Shown one piece after another: positions 5,906-6,595 of a DNA stretch of 6,595 nucleotides. Position 1 is the stretch's first letter. Each line of letters starts with the position of its first letter. The notes beneath the pieces were generated by a model. It saw only the letters and a list, made by a program, of their open reading frames with translations, was not told where the DNA came from and did no database searches. The translations under genes and the position numbers were made by a program. Source of the stretch: Thiobacillus sp. (GTDB lineage: Bacteria; Pseudomonadota; Gammaproteobacteria; Burkholderiales; Thiobacillaceae); the NCBI GenBank assembly GCA_024710445.1, contig JANJUT010000128.1, positions 1-6,595 on the forward strand, read 5' to 3'.

Positions 5906-6268
5906 ATGAACGAACAGACCGAACGCAAGACCATTCCCATCCAGGATGTCAACGAGGCCAGCAACTGCGCCGGTTCCGAGCCGTATGCGCTGATGGTGCT
6001 GGGCGACTCCATGATGCCGGAATTCGAGGAAGGTGAAATCATTGTGGTCGAGCCGTCCGGTTTCGTTAAGGATGGCTCCTTCGTGGTGGCTTTTGTGAAT
6101 GAGGAATACATTTTCCGCCAGTTGGTCAAGCATGCCGACGGCTGGATGCTGAAACCGCTCAATCCCCTGTACGAGAACATACCGGTTGACGACATCGACG
6201 TCGCCAAGGGCGTGGTCATCATGAAAAAGCGGCCCGGCAAGCGCAGCGAGCAGAAGCGCTATATTTGA
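5906..6268 (+). CDS. Stand-alone S24 (LexA/UmuD-like) peptidase-domain protein
   Basis: A 120-aa cytoplasmic protein consisting almost only of the S24 beta-rich domain found at the C terminus of LexA, UmuD and phage repressors. The block LGDSMMPEFEEGEIIVVEP (32-50) contains the nucleophile-position Ser35. In the strand that should carry the general-base Lys (LexA pattern TVKRL) it has YIFRQL, with Arg71 (codon 6116-6118) in the Lys position. There is no helix-turn-helix domain, so it is not a classic repressor, and the N-terminal arm is too short for a LexA-like self-cleavage site. The C terminus is basic (KKRPGKRSEQKR). GAGA at 5897-5900 precedes the ATG by 5 nt. It may be a non-cleaving scaffold or part of a small family with altered chemistry; function is unknown. 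Confidence 0.82.
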   Translation: MNEQTERKTIPIQDVNEASNCAGSEPYALMVLGDSMMPEFEEGEIIVVEPSGFVKDGSFVVAFVNEEYIFRQLVKHADGWMLKPLNPLYENIPVDDIDVAKGVVIMKKRPGKRSEQKRYI

Positions 6269-6327
6269 TGGTCAGTCAGTTAACCGATTGATTATTTGAT
6301 TGTTAATTAAGGGAGCCCCTGGACATT

Positions 6328-6355
6328 AATAATTGTAAAAACAACATCAATTATT
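6328..6355. repeat. Perfect 8-bp inverted repeat upstream of the last gene
   Basis: AATAATTG at 6328-6335 is the reverse complement of CAATTATT at 6348-6355, separated by 12 bp. It lies just upstream of the predicted promoter, where an activator could bind. It is very AT-rich, so chance is possible. No T-run follows, so it does not look like a terminator for the S24 gene. Confidence 0.35.
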
Positions 6356-6363
6356 TGAATATA

Positions 6364-6388
6364 TTAGTTGACTAATTTACTCAGGTAT
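6364..6388 (+). promoter_or_regulatory. IscR type 1-like operator
   Basis: The 25-bp site fits the E. coli type 1 IscR consensus, whose halves as I recall them are ATASYYGACT and AGTCRRSTAT around RWWWY. The window has TTAGTTGACT, then AATTT, then ACTCAGGTAT, which is 23 matches with mismatches at positions 1 and 17. It spans the predicted -35 and most of the spacer, a geometry suited to repression by a [2Fe-2S]-loaded Rrf2-family regulator. A 14-bp perfect palindrome (6363-6376, ATTAGT-TG-ACTAAT) overlaps its left half. The assignment rests on motif matching alone. Confidence 0.5.
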
Positions 6389-6395
6389 ATACACT
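6368..6395 (+). promoter_or_regulatory. Sigma70-like promoter for the last gene
   Basis: TTGACT (6368-6373) matches the -35 consensus at five of six bases. After 16 bp, TACACT (6390-6395) matches the -10 at four of six. Transcription would start near 6402, leaving a leader of about 30 nt. The 163-bp intergenic stretch (6269-6431) is markedly AT-rich compared with the genes around it. Confidence 0.5.
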
Positions 6396-6406
6396 GTGGG
6401 TTCTGC

Positions 6407-6416
6407 AAATGCATTT
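6407..6416. repeat. 10-bp palindrome AAATGCATTT in the leader
   Basis: A perfect palindrome between the predicted -10 and the ribosome binding site. It resembles one half of the NsrR site (ATGCATTT), but the full NsrR operator needs two such halves in an inverted pair and only one is present. It may be chance. Confidence 0.2.
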
Positions 6417-6420
6417 CTAC

Positions 6421-6425
6421 AGGAG
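6421..6425 (+). promoter_or_regulatory. Strong ribosome binding site
   Basis: AGGAG followed by six bases and then ATG at 6432 is the strongest Shine-Dalgarno in the window, in contrast to the weak sites of tsaE and mutL. It fixes the start of the last gene and suggests efficient translation. Confidence 0.8.
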
Positions 6426-6431
6426 AAAACC

Positions 6432-6595
6432 ATGAGTGGACTGATCGCCAATTTCCCGACCGACGGTATCGTGACCATCAACCGGGTGATTTTGAAGCCC
6501 GAATACACGGTGGATGACTTGCAGGAACGCGTGGCGTTCCTGTGCGAAAACGTCAAGACCTATCATTCCGATACCGGCTTTGTCGGCGGCTTTGT
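6432..6595 (+). CDS. N-terminal part of an unrecognised protein, probably a ferredoxin-like (dimeric alpha/beta barrel) fold
   Basis: Only the first 54 residues are present; the gene runs off the right edge. The order is a beta strand (about 12-22, IVTINRVILKPE), a long helix (26-45, containing Cys38) and a second strand with GFVGGF (49-54). That beta-alpha-beta start is typical of dimeric alpha/beta-barrel proteins such as antibiotic-biosynthesis monooxygenases. The GFVG after a Cys-containing helix also faintly recalls the N terminus of sulfur oxygenase reductase, but the Cys-to-GFVG spacing is 10 residues here against about 7 there as I recall it, so the link is tentative. The gene has its own promoter, an IscR-like operator and a strong ribosome binding site, so it is probably a separately regulated, well-expressed gene. 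I do not recognise it with certainty. Confidence 0.8.
   Translation, partial: MSGLIANFPTDGIVTINRVILKPEYTVDDLQERVAFLCENVKTYHSDTGFVGGF

Noticed and set aside
5966..6010. LexA/UmuD-like self-cleavage site (Cys-Ala-Gly, residues 21-23 of the S24 protein)
   Set aside because: It is only about 12 residues before Ser35, whereas LexA and UmuD place the cut site about 35 residues before the Ser.
6278..6320. Terminator after the S24 gene (AGTTAAC with GTTAATT, and a short AGGG/CCCT stem)
   Set aside because: The first has a 17-nt loop and AT-only character, the second has four pairs, and neither is followed by a T-run.
6383..6396. LexA (SOS) box near the S24 and last genes
   Set aside because: The sequence has CAG then CTG around an AT-rich core, the reverse of the CTG-N10-CAG order of a LexA site, and the arms are 9 bp apart.

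Overview
This window looks like chromosomal DNA from a GC-rich proteobacterium, most likely a betaproteobacterium. The basis is the codon usage, the style of the proteins, and an E. coli-like cluster in which queG diverges from tsaE-amiB-mutL. It is mostly conserved housekeeping sequence. I see no insertion sequence, tRNA, rRNA, CRISPR array or prophage.

Left end (1-699, + strand): the last 28 codons of an unidentified gene overlap, by ATGA, the start of a short six-helix cation-diffusion-facilitator-like membrane protein with a Cys-rich N terminus. A 32-bp gap separates it from the convergent queG (732-1802, - strand), the epoxyqueuosine reductase that completes queuosine in tRNA.

Centre (1797-5827, + strand): tsaE (t6A tRNA modification ATPase), amiB (periplasmic septal amidase), a hemerythrin-like HHE protein and mutL form a tight run with 19-bp, 4-bp and +4-bp junctions, so one operon is likely. 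Compared with E. coli, nnr is absent between queG and tsaE, and a hemerythrin gene sits between amiB and mutL. The start codons of queG and tsaE overlap by 6 bp on opposite strands, so each gene's promoter must lie inside the other. MutL carries the metal-dependent endonuclease motifs of MutH-independent mismatch repair.

Right end (5828-6595): a terminator-like hairpin is followed at once by a stand-alone 120-aa LexA/UmuD-type S24 domain with the catalytic Ser but Arg where Lys is expected. Next come a 163-bp AT-rich intergenic region and a gene cut by the window edge. The intergenic region has a good sigma70-like promoter. Overlapping its -35 is a 25-bp site matching, as I recall it, the type 1 consensus of the Fe-S regulator IscR at 23 positions. 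The downstream protein looks like an alpha/beta-barrel protein of unknown function with a faint resemblance to sulfur oxygenase reductase. This last region is the least ordinary part of the window; I did not find a clearly new multi-gene system.
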